DNA of 64,000 nt from Tillandsia leiboldiana (lineage: Eukaryota > Streptophyta > Magnoliopsida > Poales > Bromeliaceae), in assembly GCA_029204045.2 (NCBI GenBank), contig JAQNDB010000099.1, positions 1 through 64,000 of the forward strand, given 5' to 3'. This document shows positions 33,066 through 43,338 of this stretch, piece by piece; the stretch's first letter is position 1; every line of letters begins with the position of its first letter. The position numbers were made by a program, and so were the translations under genes. Under the pieces are notes generated by a model. That model was not told the DNA's origin. It saw only the letters and a list, made by a program, of their open reading frames with translations, and ran no database searches.

Positions 33066-33331
33066 CTTGTAGGTTCCTCTTAATGTGATTAAATGTCTTT
33101 ACACTCTCGTACTTGTTGACTGTGACTGTGTGGTTAAAGGTTGTATGTTGATGTTGTAAATGAGACGCCGTGCATATACAAAGGAGACTCTGTCTGTGGG
33201 CAGGGTGAATTTGTGTATGTGGCGGTCTGACACGCACCGGGGACGAGGCTGATGCTTATTTATTAAGGAAAAAAAATTTATGCATGCACATTTCCGCTTA
33301 TCTTTACCTAAAAACCCCCGGGGGCGTGACA
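33066..33331 (+). repeat. Element B, 3' LTR, right part
   Basis: This continues the B 3' LTR from TTGTAGGTTCCTC to GGGGGCGTGACA. It contains the terminal hairpin (about 33172-33219) and is followed by the AACCC duplication. Confidence 0.92.
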
Positions 33332-33400
33332 AACCCACAAATAAAATCCAAAATCCAATCCAATCCATAAACAATGCCCAAAACCTATTCAATCTTATCG

Positions 33401-34100
33401 CCTTAACACATATAATTAAGGCAAAACTATATCCAAACCAACTAGATTATAGATCATATACTTAGAATTTAGCCACATCCAATTTGATCGAGCTCCAACA
33501 CATATACTTAGAGTTCATTCAAATCAACCCAACTAACCCTAATACATATACTTAGGGTCTAGTCAACCTTTTACTCTAGCACATATATCTAGAGTGAAAA
33601 CCAAATCAACCCGACTAATCCTAATACCTATACTTAGGGTTAGTCGACCTTTTGCTCTAGCACACATATTTAGAGTGAAAGATCAATCAAATTTGACGAA
33701 TCCTAATACATACACTTAGGGTTTAGTCAAATTCTCACTCTAGCACATATAACTAGAGTGAAGAACATATCAAACTCGGCCAATCCTGATACATACAGGA
33801 CTTAGCCACCTTCTACTTTCGAGTAACATCAAAGCCGACCCATCTCAATACATGTACTTGGGGCTTGGTGATATCTTCACTTTGGAACATACGCCAAATG
33901 TGGAATCAAATATAATTAGACTCTAAAACATATACTTAGAGCCAATTGAACCCAATTAAACTCTAACACATATAACTAGAGTTTAAAGTCGACTAGTTCT
34001 CAACACATATGCCTGGGATCTAGTCAATTTCAAATCCAGCTAAATCCTAACACATATACTTAGGATTTGGTCAATCATTAGGATACATTTATTCTATCCT
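33401..34100. repeat. Array of about 16 hairpins with covarying arms
   Basis: Every 30-60 bp there is a short inverted repeat with a near-constant loop (ACACATATACT or close) and arms that differ from unit to unit yet stay complementary. Examples: CCTTAA/TTAAGG (33401/33416), CCCTAA/TTAGGG (33537/33552), ACTCTAG/CTAGAGT (33573/33589), CACTCTAG/CTAGAGTG (33736/33753), TCCTG/CAGGA (33784/33796), TTTGG/CCAAA (33881/33894), AAACTCTA/TAGAGTTT (33958/33977), AAATCCTAA/TTAGGATTT (34042/34060), AGGAT/ATCCT (34080/34096). Neighbouring hairpin pairs form a looser repeat of about 82 bp. There is no coding potential. The last five units are repeated after the gap (46653-46830). Confidence 0.85.
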
Positions 34101-35719
34101 CCCCACAAAGGTCTCTTAATCGAAGGTGCCCCAATCTCATAGGGGTAATTAACAATAGATGCTTGCATCTATTGGAAGTCATGGATCCGCAATACTTGAT
34201 ACCCACATACACCCACCCATATATAAATATTCATCTGAATCGTGAATACCTTCCCACGGGAATCCGAAAAAGATGAACCGCGCGTGTAGAGTACCGGGAC
34301 TTTGTAGAGTGTACCGACCTCGCAAGATGGCGTGGTGCGGAGAAATCGCCTCGGGCGTGTTCCATATATGTTTACAGATGAGTTCGGGAGGTTTCGGACT
34401 AGTGCGGAGACCCCGAAGGCGAAAAGTGAGTTGGAGTCGGCAGTTATGGGAGCCGGTTTTTGGATTGAGCACATTGACTCTACGGTTGAGCTTTTTGAGT
34501 GGGGAAAACTTTGGACATGTGTATTTTCATATTACAGCGGAGTTCGGGAAGTTCCGGACTGATGCGGAAGCCCCGAGGGCAAAAAGTGAGTTAGAGTTGC
34601 CTTAAAATGGATTATTTAATTAATTAATTAATCTATTAAGTGTTGCCTGTGAAGGGAATTAGAGAAAGAAAAAGGAATTAAAAGAGGTGTGGATTGGTGC
34701 TAGTGTTGGTGTTGGAAGAGTGTTGGAAGAGTATGGGGTTCTTTACGCCATGCACCATGCACCAGCACTAATTAATTAAGTGCCACGTCATCCTTCTTCT
34801 TCCCAAACTCAAACAGAGGATTTGAAAATAAACAGAGGAAAGAGAAGAAGGGGAGGAAGGAGAAGAAGAAGAAGAATTGAAGGGAAGTAAAAGAGGATTT
34901 TGATTGTCTTGACGGTGCGGATCTTCTGCTAGTAGCCGAGCGGAGCCGAGCGGAGCTCGCGCGAAGAACTTGAGTGAGGAGTAACGGTTCATTTTTTTGA
35001 AGCTTGAGTTTTTAGGATTTTTGTTGATTTTGTTGGAGTTGAATGGGGTTTTGGAAGAGGTTGGTGTTGATGATTGGTGGTGTGGACTTGGTTTTGCTAT
35101 CCATGGGTGGAGGAGTCGCGCGCTTGGGCGCCGCGCGGCTTAAGCATGGGCGCCGCGCGTGCAGGACCTGAGCGGGGTTTTGGCGGTTGGCTTGGAGTTC
35201 CGGAACCGAGAGGGGGGTTCCGGAACAAGCTCTTGGGTACCGGTACTACTTGAAGAGTACCGGTACCCCATTGTCCAGGATGCCATTTTAGTGATTTTTT
35301 TGTGGGCAGTTTGGTCTTTTCACCTCCCCCAAACCCCAGGTTGACTGGTTGACCCTCTCTTCTCTATATATGTGGACTCCCCCACCTCCTCTCTTCTCAG
35401 CATGGATCAGAGAAAAGAAAAGAGAAGAAAGAAAGAAAGAAAAAGATGAAAGAAAACAAGTGATGCAGCTTGGTGTTCCTGCAGCTTGGAGTCGAGCGGA
35501 GCCGCGCGCGCGTGTCTGCCGCACATGAGGTAAGTGGTTAGATTGTTCAAGCTTGGGTTTTTGGATTGTTGATGGATTTTTGTTGGGTTTTGAGCTGTTT
35601 GGGTACTTTCCTTCCATCTTTGCATTTGTGCTGTGATCGTGCGGACTTTGCGCTGCGCGGAGCAGAGGGTGTGCGCGCGCGTGCTGTGAGTCGACAGCAA
35701 GGGAGCCGGAGCACGCCGG
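34100..35719 (+). mobile_element. Host segment H: LTR-like promoter and leader, interrupted by element D
   Basis: The layout is that of a long gypsy LTR: a diverged duplication of about 80 bp (34374 and 34534, each with AGTTCGGGA, GGAAGTTCCGGACT-type words and AAAAGTGAGTT), a promoter TATATATG (35365-35372) after GGTTGACTGGTTGACCC, a purine-rich leader, and a CATGAGGTAAGTGG splice-donor-like site (about 35525-35538). Its 3' continuation is at 45825 and 58530. No LTR ends could be fixed and no protein is encoded. Confidence 0.6.
35365..35372 (+). promoter_or_regulatory. TATA box in host segment H
   Basis: TATATATG in TCTCTATATATGTGGAC is followed about 35 bp downstream by CTCTTCTCAGCATGG. The duplicated copy is at 48075-48082. 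Confidence 0.6.
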
Positions 35720-36424
35720 ATTTTTGTAGTAACTGCGGGTTTAACTGTCTTGTTGCCTTTCTCGCGGTCCTGATTGAACCGTTTTCCGACTAAGGGGATT
35801 CGGGGTGTAACTTCTATTTCTTTATTTCTGGGCAGGCCGTCGGGGCTCGCGGGTATTTTTAGACAATAAAGCTCGCGAATTGGAATCCGGTGGCGCGATC
35901 GGATCTGTTTTTCGACCCCAGAATCTCCCGGAATAAATTTTTCAAGTGGTTTAGCCGTTCAGGCGTTTAGCACGTCTTTCGAGGTAAACCAGACCCGGGT
36001 TCGTTTTCTTTTATTTGGGGACTTAGGTTTAATTTCCTTTTCCCCCGATCCCTTTGACCGACTGGTTTAAATTTGTGTGGGATGACTTAGGGTTTTCCCA
36101 CTCTCCTTATCCCGTACGACGGTTCCTCTTTTTGAAGGCGAGCGAGAAACCCTCCTTTTTTCCGAACCTCGACTTCTTGCAAGACGGAGTGAAGAATTGT
36201 TGAGCGCGGCGAGGAGAAGGAAGGGGCCATCGTCCTCCCCACGTAAACCCGGCAGCGAGCGAGGGACGATACTCGCCTCTTCCTCCCTCTTCACCGGCGA
36301 ATCGGAAGCGCGAAGTTTCGGTGAGTTTTTATTTATTTTTCTAGGGTTTCCTTCGAACCATCATACGGGGGAAGGCGGGATGATCCGGTCTGCCACGCCG
36401 CCGCCGTCGCGAGGCGCCGGATGC

Positions 36425-36650
36425 GCGCAGGGCTGGGTCGCCTGGGCGCGCGGGTTGGGCACCCGCGCGGGGCCTGGGCGCCGCGCGGGGCCGCCCGTGC
36501 GTGCGGGCTGGGCACCCGCGCGGGGCCTGGGCGCCGCGCGGGGCCGCCCGTGCGTGCGGGCTGGGCACCCGCGCGGGGCCTGGGCGCCGCGCGGGGCCGC
36601 CCGTGCGTGCGGACTGGGCACCCGCGCGGGACCAGGCACCGAGCGGGGGC
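36425..36650 (+). repeat. 53-bp GC-rich tandem repeat, four copies, in D LTR
   Basis: GGGCACCCGCGCGGG recurs with its ACCC at 36461, 36514, 36567 and 36620, exactly 53 bp apart. The block is more than 80 % G+C and generates long spurious Arg/Gly/Ala/Pro frames on both strands. Equivalent arrays are in the other three D LTRs with small indels. Confidence 0.9.
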
Positions 36651-38084
36651 CGCCGCAGTCAGGGAACCGTGCGGGTCTCACACCGCACGGGGCTCCGACA
36701 CGCGTGCGGCCAGCGCGGCAGCGCGGGGTCATCGCCACGACGGGATCCGTGCAGTCTTTCGTCCCCTTGTTCCATGCTGTCGGCTACTGATATTTTTCTC
36801 GGGGAACTTCGTAGTTCGGAGAGCGCACCGGGACACGGGGGAGTAGCGCCTTGTTCGTCGCTAGTAGAGGTGGGTTTTACTTTTAAAGCCTTAGCAACTA
36901 GTCTTATCCGTTTGGACGAGGTCAAGCTTATGGGTTTAATTGTGCTGATTTTTAAAATGCTATGGATCTTGTATTTGGATTAAATAACGATGGGTTTTAG
37001 ACATTATGTGTTTAATTGTGCTGATTTTTGAAATGCTATGGATCTTGGATTTGGATTAAATATCGATGGGCTTTAGACATTATGTGCTTAACTGTGCTGA
37101 TTTTTAAAATGCTATGGATCTTGTACTTGGATTAAACATTGGAGAAAGGCATTAATTATTTCGTATGGTTCTACGGTGCTTATGTTTAGATTATACACTG
37201 TTCATATAGTACTCATGCATGGATGTATATTTGCATACTTGGACGTATATGTATATGGTTTCATGATTACTATGCTCGAGGCTGCAACACGCGCACCCGC
37301 GGTTTGGCCACCGCAGAGGGTGCGCTTTTCCGGAAAAGTGGTCGTTGACCCGTGTATACCCACGAGGTGTCGTAGTGGGGCCCCCGTTGTGGTGGGGTTT
37401 GAGGCGCCAAGGTATGAGCGGTGCGACCCGTCGACGTTGATGCTCGACGTGGTCAGGTTTCATTGCAGGTGTTCGTGTTTACTTTTCCCTCACGGGAGGG
37501 TGGTTGCTCCGGATAGTTTGACGGTTGGAGTTATTACTTGCTTTCCTGCTTTCCCTATGTTTATTATGTTGCTGACTTCCCACTCCGTGACAGGTTCGTT
37601 CGGGGGTGAGAGCTAGCCGACAGTGAGGCCGAGACAGGAGCTTGCGGGTCCTTGGGGGCCCTAGACTTTAATTCTTCTCGCTTATCTTATTCTTTTTTCA
37701 TTTGATATTGTAGTCTACGGTGTGGTTCTCGATACCCTCGTGGGGTCGGTGTGGATGTCGGTATTTTGCTTTCAGATTTGAGTATGTTGATTTTAGTTTC
37801 TAGTACTGCTGGGCTGTTTTTAAGATGGAAAGTAAACAAAGAAAAGATTTGCGGAAAACCGTTTTAAAAGTCTGGGTGTCGTGTGGGCACCGATTTCAAA
37901 ACCCTGTGGATTTATGACTTTCGAAACTGTTTTAGAAATCTAAGTGCCGGGTGGGCACTACTTTCGAACCATGGATTTATGCTTTCAAATTAATCTGCCC
38001 CGAGTTCAACCTGTTGTGCATGAGTAGCTGTATTTACAAATAATTGAGTTGACTGAATGTTGTGATTGGATGTTGTATGAGCCG

Positions 38085-38150
38085 CGACGCCGTGCATATA
38101 CAAAGGAGACTCTGCCCGTTTGCGGAGTAAATCTGTATATGTGGCGGGTC
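38085..38150 (+). other. Conserved LTR-terminal hairpin, D 5' LTR
   Basis: CATATACA (38095-38102) pairs with TGTATATG (38134-38141) and CTCTGC with GCGGAG (one G-U). In the D 3' LTRs (45691, 58392) the left arm reads CATATACAGA, which extends the stem by pairing with TCTGTATATG. Confidence 0.78.
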
Positions 38151-38235
38151 TGGGCACGCGCCTGGGAAGAAAGATTTTCAAAAAAAAAAAAAAAAAAGGG
38201 AGCTTGGTTAAACCCCGGGGCGTGACAGATTAAGA

Positions 38236-38246
38236 TGGTATCAGAG
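38236..38246 (+). other. Primer-binding site of element D copy 1
   Basis: TGGTATCAGAG begins 9 bp after the LTR end and is complementary to the tRNA-iMet 3' end. The match stops after 11 bases. Confidence 0.9.
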
Positions 38247-38447
38247 AGAGGTTCAGTGTCCAAATCACGACAGTCAGTACCCGACATCCACAGAGACACC
38301 ACACTTAACTACAAGGAAATGAAACGTGTAAGACATAATAGTATAGAAACGTGAGCGATCGAGGGGGGGGGGGGGGTACTAGGTTCTTATCTCTCGATTG
38401 TGGTTGTTCGTTGCTAGTGGAGTTTAGAGCTTATTTTTTTTTGCGAT

Positions 38448-41297
38448 ATGTCTGTACAGACTACAATGGTTCGAACTAGATCATCGGTCGAGGATACAGG
38501 AGCAGATGCGACGGCATCGGTGGCCACTGAGAACCAACTCCTGCGGCAGCAATTGCGGGAGATGGCAGGGCAGCTGGCGACCCTGACGGACCACGTGCGC
38601 CAGCTGTCGCAACAGCAACAGGCCGCAACAGTGACAGTTGCCCAGGCCCCTCCGCCGGGGCCAACCGCGCCAGCCACGGGACCGCAGGCGACGGGGGTCG
38701 GGGCAGGCGTGGCCCCTCCACCAGCGACGGCAGCGGAGATGCCGCCAGCTCAGAATTTGACGCCAGCAGCAGCAGCTGCGACAACGACAACGGGAACGGC
38801 GCCGGGAATCACTGGCGGGAGTTCCCTGGGAGAGACAGTGGTGACACCCTCCCCCACCGTGGCCGCCGTTTCCGTGGGGGAGGGGTCGGTTCCGCTGGCT
38901 GAGCGGGATCGAGTGCGGGCCAACCTGAGAGACTTCAAGAAATACGACCCGCCCACGTTCGAAGGGGACACGACTGATCCGTGGGTCGTCGAGAAATGGG
39001 TGGGGTCGATGGAAAAACTTTTCGAAGACCTACTCATGGAGGATGACGAGCGGGTTCCCCTAGCGGTCCACTGCTTGGAGGGGAACGCCCGTTTGTGGTG
39101 GAAGACGGTGCGTCCAGACCCCTCCAGGGGCACCGCGCTTCCATCGTGGACTAAGTTCAAAAAGGAGTTGTTCGGAGCCTTCTTCTCCAACAGTGTTAAA
39201 CGACAATTGGAAGACGACCTAAATCACATTCAACAAGGGGACAATACGGTAATGGAGTACCAACGCAAGTTCGCAAGGCTGGCCAACTGCGTCCCATTTG
39301 TTATCAGGGACGAGTCCCACAAGGCACAACTCTTTGTGGATGGCTTACGAAGTGATATTTTCGAGGTGGTGCAAGCAGCGGACCTGCACACTTTTCAGGG
39401 GGTGGTCGACAGGGCCACAACGGTGGAGCGCGGGTTCGCTGTTACCCGCTCCAGAAGAGAGGGTTTGGCCCAGCGGGAAGACAGGAAGCGCCAGCAACAC
39501 TTTTCTGGGGGAAGCTCCGCTAGCGGGAACCGACCTCCCAAGCGGTGGAGGCCACCTACGGGATCACGGAGCGCACCTGCGGGAGGACCGAGACAAGAGG
39601 ACAGACCGTGCGTCATTTGCGGAGGGACGCACCGAGTGTTGAACTGCCCCCAAAAGGGGGACCACTGCTTCCGTTGCGGCAAGCAGGGGCACTATCGCCG
39701 CAACTGCCCCTTAATCCTGGGAACAGCGTCCTCAGCGGCTTCAGCACCTTCGCCACAACTTTCTGGGCGAGACAAGGCTCCTATGGGGTCAACCTCTAGA
39801 CCCCCTGCACCTCGGAGAGAGGGGGGAGGACGACCTCAGACGGGCGGGAGAATCTACTCGATGACCCACCATGAGACGGATCCGGCGGAGGATGCTCTAG
39901 CAGGTATTACTTCTGTTTCCAATTCCCGTGCTAGAACCTTGTTTGATACCGGAGCAACACATTCTTTCGTGTCTCGTGATTTCGTGTCTGTGCATGGTCT
40001 TGGGGAGCTACCTCTCCAAAGTCGTTTGACGGTCCTTACGGCGGGTGGACCTGTGGAGGCGTATAGCCTTGCGCCCGCCTGCTCGATTAAGCTGGGGCGA
40101 CAATCCTGCCCATGGGATTTGGTGGTAATTCCCCTGAAGGAGTACGATGTAGTGCTAGGCATGGACTGGCTTGCAGGGTACCAAGCGCTTATCGATTGTG
40201 ATAAGCGGCAGGTACGACTACAAGTACCGGGTTTTCCTGAAAACGTATACCTGGCGTGCAAGAGCACCACCTTTCCAGCGGTCATCTCTGCAGCACGGGC
40301 CAGAAGATTGGTAGAGGGTGGGTGTGTGGCCTACTTGGCGTCGGTGGATCTGGTCACCCGACCCTCGACGACGCTTTCTGACATTCCGGTGGCGAGGGAT
40401 TTCCCGAAGTTTTCCCGACGGAATTGCCCGGGATGCCCCCAGAGCGTGAGGTGGTTTTTCCCTATTGAACTCGTACCGGGTACACAGCCGATCACGAAGG
40501 CGCCTTACCGAATGGCCTTCGCAGAGTTGAAAGAGCTAAAGGCGCAACTTGAAGACCTCTTGGACAAGGGTTTTATCAGGCCAAGTGTGTCGCCCTGGGG
40601 CGCCCCGGTACTCTTTGTGCGGAAGAAAGACGGGAGCCTGCGACTTTGCATTGACTACAGAGGAATAAACAAGGTTACGGTGAAGAACAAGTACCCCCTG
40701 CCCAGAATCGACGACCTCTTCGACCAGCTACGGGGAGCGACGGTTTTCTCAAAAATTGACCTGCAATCAGGCTACCACCAACTCCGAGTACGGAATGAAG
40801 ATATCCCGAAGACCGCCTTCCGAACCCGGTATGGCCACTACGAATTTACCGTTATGCCGTTCGGGCTTACGAACACCCCCGCGGTGTTCATGGATATGAT
40901 GAACCGGATTTTCAGGCCTTTCATAGATCGGTTTGTAGTGGTCTTCATCGACGACATTTTGATCTATTCAGACACCGACGAGGAGCACGAAGACCACTTG
41001 CGAACCATCCTCCAGACTCTCAGGGATCAGAAGCTTTTTGCCAAACTTAAGAAATGTGAATTCTGGCTTCGCGAAGTGGGTTTTCTAGGACACGTGATCT
41101 CGGCAGAAGGAATCGCCGTGGACCCCAAGAAGGTGGAGGCAAGTGATGGACTGGCAGCCGCCGACTTCAGTGACGGAGATCCGCAGCTTCCTGGGCCTGG
41201 CCGGATATTACAGACGCTTCGTCGAGGGATTTTCGAAGATTGCGGCCCCTTTAAACCGACTGACAAAGAAGGGAGAGAAATTTGTTTGGACGGCTAA
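38448..41297 (+). CDS. Element D copy 1 Gag-protease-reverse transcriptase (one fused frame)
   Basis: The frame starts at the first ATG after the leader, 200 bp past the primer site, and runs 949 codons. An Ala/Pro/Thr/Gln-rich N-terminus is followed by the retrotransposon Gag core (about residues 165-295, DPWVVEKWVGSMEKLFEDL, RLWWKTV), two zinc motifs (CVICGGTHRVLNC about 387-399 and CFRCGKQGHYRRNC 407-420), a pepsin-like protease with D-T-G at 500-502, and reverse transcriptase with KDGSLRLCIDYRGIN and the FIDD active site at 833-836. Gag and Pol share one frame, as is usual in Tekay/Del chromoviruses. Two compensating indels (about 40408-40458) garble roughly 16 residues between protease and reverse transcriptase. 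An extra A near 41142 shifts the frame, so residues after about 898 are not native. Confidence 0.93.
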   Translation: MSVQTTMVRTRSSVEDTGADATASVATENQLLRQQLREMAGQLATLTDHVRQLSQQQQAATVTVAQAPPPGPTAPATGPQATGVGAGVAPPPATAAEMPPAQNLTPAAAAATTTTGTAPGITGGSSLGETVVTPSPTVAAVSVGEGSVPLAERDRVRANLRDFKKYDPPTFEGDTTDPWVVEKWVGSMEKLFEDLLMEDDERVPLAVHCLEGNARLWWKTVRPDPSRGTALPSWTKFKKELFGAFFSNSVKRQLEDDLNHIQQGDNTVMEYQRKFARLANCVPFVIRDESHKAQLFVDGLRSDIFEVVQAADLHTFQGVVDRATTVERGFAVTRSRREGLAQREDRKRQQHFSGGSSASGNRPPKRWRPPTGSRSAPAGGPRQEDRPCVICGGTHRVLNCPQKGDHCFRCGKQGHYRRNCPLILGTASSAASAPSPQLSGRDKAPMGSTSRPPAPRREGGGRPQTGGRIYSMTHHETDPAEDALAGITSVSNSRARTLFDTGATHSFVSRDFVSVHGLGELPLQSRLTVLTAGGPVEAYSLAPACSIKLGRQSCPWDLVVIPLKEYDVVLGMDWLAGYQALIDCDKRQVRLQVPGFPENVYLACKSTTFPAVISAARARRLVEGGCVAYLASVDLVTRPSTTLSDIPVARDFPKFSRRNCPGCPQSVRWFFPIELVPGTQPITKAPYRMAFAELKELKAQLEDLLDKGFIRPSVSPWGAPVLFVRKKDGSLRLCIDYRGINKVTVKNKYPLPRIDDLFDQLRGATVFSKIDLQSGYHQLRVRNEDIPKTAFRTRYGHYEFTVMPFGLTNTPAVFMDMMNRIFRPFIDRFVVVFIDDILIYSDTDEEHEDHLRTILQTLRDQKLFAKLKKCEFWLREVGFLGHVISAEGIAVDPKKVEASDGLAAADFSDGDPQLPGPGRILQTLRRGIFEDCGPFKPTDKEGREICLDG

Positions 41298-41841
41298 GTG
41301 CCAGGAGAGCTTCGAAGAACTCAAAAGGAGGTTAACGAGGGCACCAATTCTTGTACTACCGACGCCCGGAGAGGATTATGAAGTGTACTGTGATGCATCG
41401 AGGATCGGCCTCGGGGGTGTTTTGATGCAACAAGGGAAAGTAATAGCCTATGCTTCCCGGCAGCTGAAAGATCACGAAAAGAACTACCCGATACATGATT
41501 TGGAGCTAGCCGCGGTGGTCTTCGTTTTAAAGTTATGGAGACATTACCTCTTTGGTGTCCACTGTAATGTCTTCTCGGATCACCAAAGTCTTAAATACCT
41601 GTTCACTCAAAAGGAATTAAATTTGCGGCAGAGACGGTGGTTGGAGTTGTTGAAGGATTACGATCTAACAATTCAATACCACCCCGGGAAGGCAAATGTG
41701 GTGGCAGACGCCCTGAGCCGAAAGGAGCAACTGGAGGGGATGCCTGTGAGCACGCTAACGGAAGCAGAGCGGTTTGATCGCGGAGTTTGCACGACTGAAG
41801 TTGGAAGTGGTGCCAGCGGGCGTGGGTCGCACAACTGTTAA
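41143..41841 (+). pseudogene. Element D copy 1 RNase H segment (shifted frame)
   Basis: This continues Pol after the 41142 indel. It has the connection domain (IRSFLGLAGYYRRFVEGFSK), RNase H with YCDASRIGLGG (catalytic Asp codon at 41392), YASRQLKDHEKNYPIHDLEL (active-site Glu in DLEL) and IQYHPGKANVVADALSR at the end. Another extra base near 41762 (GGAAGCAGAGC against GGAGCAGAGC in copy 2) breaks the frame again. The ATG at 41143 is internal and is not a real start. Confidence 0.88.
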
Positions 41842-41843
41842 CC

Positions 41844-42293
41844 TTGTCAGTCAAGCCGACGCTGTTCGAGAAGATCCGGGAGGGGCAACAGACTGACTCT
41901 CACTTACAACTCGTGCGAAACAAGATCTCCCTGAACCAAGAGAACGACTTTTCGGTGGAAGGCGATGGCACCCTACGGTTCCGCGGGCGGATTTGCGTGC
42001 CGGATTCATCGGAATTGAAGGAGGAAATTTTGGCAGAGGCACACCGCGCCCCTTATACGGCGCACCCAGGAGGCACGAAGATGTACAGGGACCTCAAACA
42101 GACCTTCTGGTGGCCTAGACTGAAGGGGGATGTGACGCGTCACGTAGCTCATTGCCTAGTATGTCAACAAATTAAGGCTGAGCACCAGCGACCAGCGGGA
42201 AGGTTACAGCCCTTGCCGGTACCAGAGTGGGAAGTGGGACAGAATCACCATGGATTTTGTCACGGGGTTCCCACGTTCGCAGCAGGGGCATGA
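41844..42293 (+). pseudogene. Element D copy 1 integrase zinc-binding segment
   Basis: The HHCC domain is visible: HRAPYTAHPGGTK, then FWWPRLKGDVTRHVAHC and LVCQQIKAEHQRP. An extra G near 42233 (GTGGGAAGTGG against GTGGAAGTGG) destroys the frame just before the first catalytic Asp of the core (WDRITMDF in copy 2). Confidence 0.87.
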
Positions 42294-42355
42294 CACGATC
42301 TGGGTTATCGTGGACCGGTTAACCAAGTCGGCACATTTCCTGCCCATTCAACAAC

Positions 42356-42811
42356 ATGGACCCTGTGAACGGTTGGCTCAAGTCCTACATCAGTGAGATC
42401 GTAAGATTACATGGAGTACCGGCATCGATCACCTCGGATAGGGACACGCGTTTGTGTTCGAAGTTCTGGCAGAATCTACAGCAGGCTCTGGGGACCAAAT
42501 ACAGTTCAGCACGGCCCTCCACCCCCAGACGGTACGGACAGTCGGAGCGAGTGATTCAGACTCTCGAAGACATGCTTCGCGCCTGTGTGCTAGACTGGGG
42601 AGTCGGTTGGTCACGCTACCTACCCCTCGTGGAATTCGCCTACAACAACAGCTACCAGGCTAGCATTCAAATGGCGCCCTACGAGGCCTTATACGGAAGG
42701 CGTTGCCGATCCCCGATCTGTTGGGACCGACTTAGGGAACGGAAGTTCTTGGGACCCGACCTTGTGGAAGAAACTGAAGAAAAAGTACGCTCATCAGACA
42801 GCGCATACTGA
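42356..42811 (+). pseudogene. Element D copy 1 integrase catalytic core segment
   Basis: It carries SEIVRLHGVPASITSDRD (second catalytic Asp) and GQSERVIQTLEDMLRACV (catalytic Glu), but the stretch between them is shifted (TKYSSARPSTPRR in place of the conserved LQFSTAFHPQTD). The distal part, PLVEFAYNNSYQASIQMAPY, is intact. The frame is lost again near 42790. Confidence 0.87.
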
Positions 42812-43302
42812 CTGCCCAGAGTCGACAAAAGAGCTACGCAGATCAGAGGCGCGCGACCTGGAATTTCAAGTGGGGGGAACACGTGCTGCTACGAGTCTCA
42901 CCATCCAAGGGAATCAAGCGTTTCGGGCTGAGGGGAAAACTGAGTCCACGGTAACGTAGGGCCTTCGAGATCTGGAGCGCATTGGCCCGGTGGCTTACCG
43001 CCTTGCCCTACCACCAACCTCAACCGAGTTCATGACGTGTTCCACGTTTCGATGCTTCGAAAGTACCTGTCCGACCCAGCGCATTGTTTTGGACGTCTCT
43101 ACCCTCGAACTCAAGAAGACCTAAGCTTCGAAGAAATCCCAGTGCGAATCCTGGCAAGGGAAAGTAAGACGCTGCGAAACCGAGTCATTCCCTATGTGAA
43201 GGTACTCTGGAACAACCATGAAGAGCGAGAAGGCGACGTGGGAACTGGAGTCGAAAATGAGAGAGTGCTACCACCTTTCTGTTCACCACGACCCAGTTTT
43301 GA
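42812..43302 (+). pseudogene. Element D copy 1 integrase C-terminus and chromodomain-like tail
   Basis: In three changing frames this holds the GPF-type C-terminal module of integrase (about 42955-43050, FHVSMLRKYLSDPAH) and the chromodomain-like tail (DLSFEEIPVRILARES, VIPYVKVLWNNHEERE). Several single-base insertions separate them. The last pieces run into the 3' LTR without a proper stop. Confidence 0.85.
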
Positions 43303-43338
43303 GTTTCGGGGACGAAACTCGTTTTATGAGGTGAGTGG
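43303..43338 (+). promoter_or_regulatory. PPT-proximal motif of element D copy 1
   Basis: GTTTCGGGGACGAAAC (43303-43318) is a small hairpin common just before the 3' LTR of plant gypsy elements. The actual purine run before the LTR (GAGGTGAGTGG) is short and interrupted. Confidence 0.7.

Larger units (their letters stand above)
18647..33331 (+). mobile_element. Element B: decayed Tekay-like LTR retrotransposon with nested insertions
   Basis: LTRs at 18647-22030 and at 26699-29837 plus 33066-33331 begin TGTAATGACACGAC and end GGGGGCGTGACA. The target duplication is AACCC. The internal region (22031-26698) contains recognisable but stop-ridden gag, protease, reverse transcriptase and integrase remnants in the same order as element D. 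Two Cassandra TRIMs interrupt it and a solo LTR (C) interrupts the 3' LTR. The LTRs differ by roughly 2 % by eye, far less than the damage in the coding region. The element was therefore probably already defective when it transposed, or its LTRs were homogenised. Confidence 0.9.
35725..38227 (+). repeat. Element D copy 1, 5' LTR
   Basis: This 2503-bp LTR contains a weak TATA-like TTTAAATTTG (about 36066), a possible splice donor TTTCGGTGAGTTTTT (about 36316-36330), a 53-bp GC-rich tandem repeat, three copies of a TGCTATGGATCTTG-containing segment (about 36957-37140, spacing near 75 bp), the GCTCGAGGCTGCA block shared with LTR A, and the terminal hairpin. Confidence 0.94.
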
